From assembly GCA_023269455.1 (NCBI GenBank), contig JAHFTG010000137.1, positions 1 to 6,138 of the forward strand: DNA of 6,138 nt, read 5' to 3'. Of the stretch, positions 5,907 to 6,138 are shown piece after piece. This DNA is from Opitutaceae bacterium (GTDB lineage Bacteria > Verrucomicrobiota > Verrucomicrobiia > Opitutales > Opitutaceae). Position numbers and translations under genes: made by a program. A model generated the notes under the pieces. The model saw nothing but the letters and a program-made list of their open reading frames with translations. It had not been told where the DNA came from and ran no database searches. Numbering within the stretch: the stretch's first letter is position 1; every line of letters begins with the position of its first letter.

Positions 5907-6138
5907 GGGAAAGGAAAGAGGTGGACGGGCGGGTAGGACAGTGAAGGAGCCAACGATGTTCACGCAAAAACCATAAATCATGCGCGAGCGTTGGCCGGGA
6001 TAGACTTGGGCGACTTCAAAATGGCAGATTGAACGCAATGAATGCCATGCGGTTCCATAACGACGTAGCCCTGTTTTTTCGCAGCGCCCACCGCTCGCGT
6101 CAAGTGACTTGCTCGCGGTCGCCCGCCGTATCCATTTG
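5907..6138. other. non-coding upstream region of the minus-strand run
   Basis: No gene can be supported in these 232 bases. The part next to the PEGA gene (5907-5926) is a pyrimidine-rich leader on the - strand. A promoter for the run must lie here or beyond the window, but I found no hexamer pair with correct spacing that I would defend. A short minus-strand frame ends in TGA at 6102-6100 and could be the tail of an upstream gene (12 codons visible); this is too little to call. Confidence 0.5.
6093..6117. repeat. palindrome flanked by direct repeats
   Basis: An 11-base near-palindrome CAAGTGACTTG (6101-6111; arms CAAGT/ACTTG around one base) lies between two copies of GCTCGCG (6093-6099 and 6111-6117), 18 bases apart. 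It could be an operator for the downstream minus-strand genes or a fragment of a dispersed intergenic repeat. Only the sequence pattern is seen; function is unknown. Confidence 0.35.

Noticed and set aside
4653..5936. Long plus-strand open frame (427 codons) opposite the PEGA gene
   Set aside because: The translation is Gly/Asp/Val-rich with no domain or signal peptide, while the opposite strand has a signal peptide, PEGA domain and family motifs.
5907..6038. N-terminal extension of the PEGA protein to an ATG at 6038
   Set aside because: It would bury the signal peptide 44 residues inside the protein, and the extension reads as arbitrary sequence.

Overview
The window looks like part of a Gram-negative, high-GC chromosome. 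Most genes encode exported envelope proteins: three with lipoprotein signal peptides and two with signal-peptidase-I signals. G/C-rich third positions, absent Shine-Dalgarno sequences and the mix of families (LpoB, YcfL, COG3014, CsgG-like, PEGA) would fit a Verrucomicrobiota genome of the Opitutaceae type. That placement is inference, not demonstrated.

Left part (1-890, + strand) is visibly AT-richer than the rest. It holds the 3' end of a TonB-type energy-transducer gene, a small two-helix membrane protein whose TTG start overlaps the TonB stop, and a secreted protein of unknown family. The three are packed like an operon. They converge on the genes to the right at a strong bidirectional hairpin terminator (908-930), with a second hairpin at 949-966.

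Right part (978-5906, all on the - strand) is a five-gene run. In order of transcription it is: a CsgG-like protein fused to a PEGA domain (4635-5906); a CsgG-like protein with a FlgT-C-like beta domain (3680-4573); a hairpin in an 85-nt gap; a large COG3014-family lipoprotein (2026-3594); a YcfL-family lipoprotein (1601-2029, ATGA overlap with the previous gene); and the penicillin-binding-protein activator LpoB (978-1583). YcfL-LpoB is the neighbour pair known from E. coli. Three of the five proteins (LpoB and the two CsgG-like ones) appear to share the CsgG/LpoB-type alpha/beta fold. The run therefore looks like one outer-membrane/periplasmic module, plausibly linked to peptidoglycan synthesis or an envelope-spanning assembly.

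The last 232 bases (5907-6138) carry no supportable gene. They contain a pyrimidine-rich leader for the PEGA gene and a small palindrome flanked by direct repeats. No tRNA, rRNA, CRISPR array, transposase or attachment site was seen.
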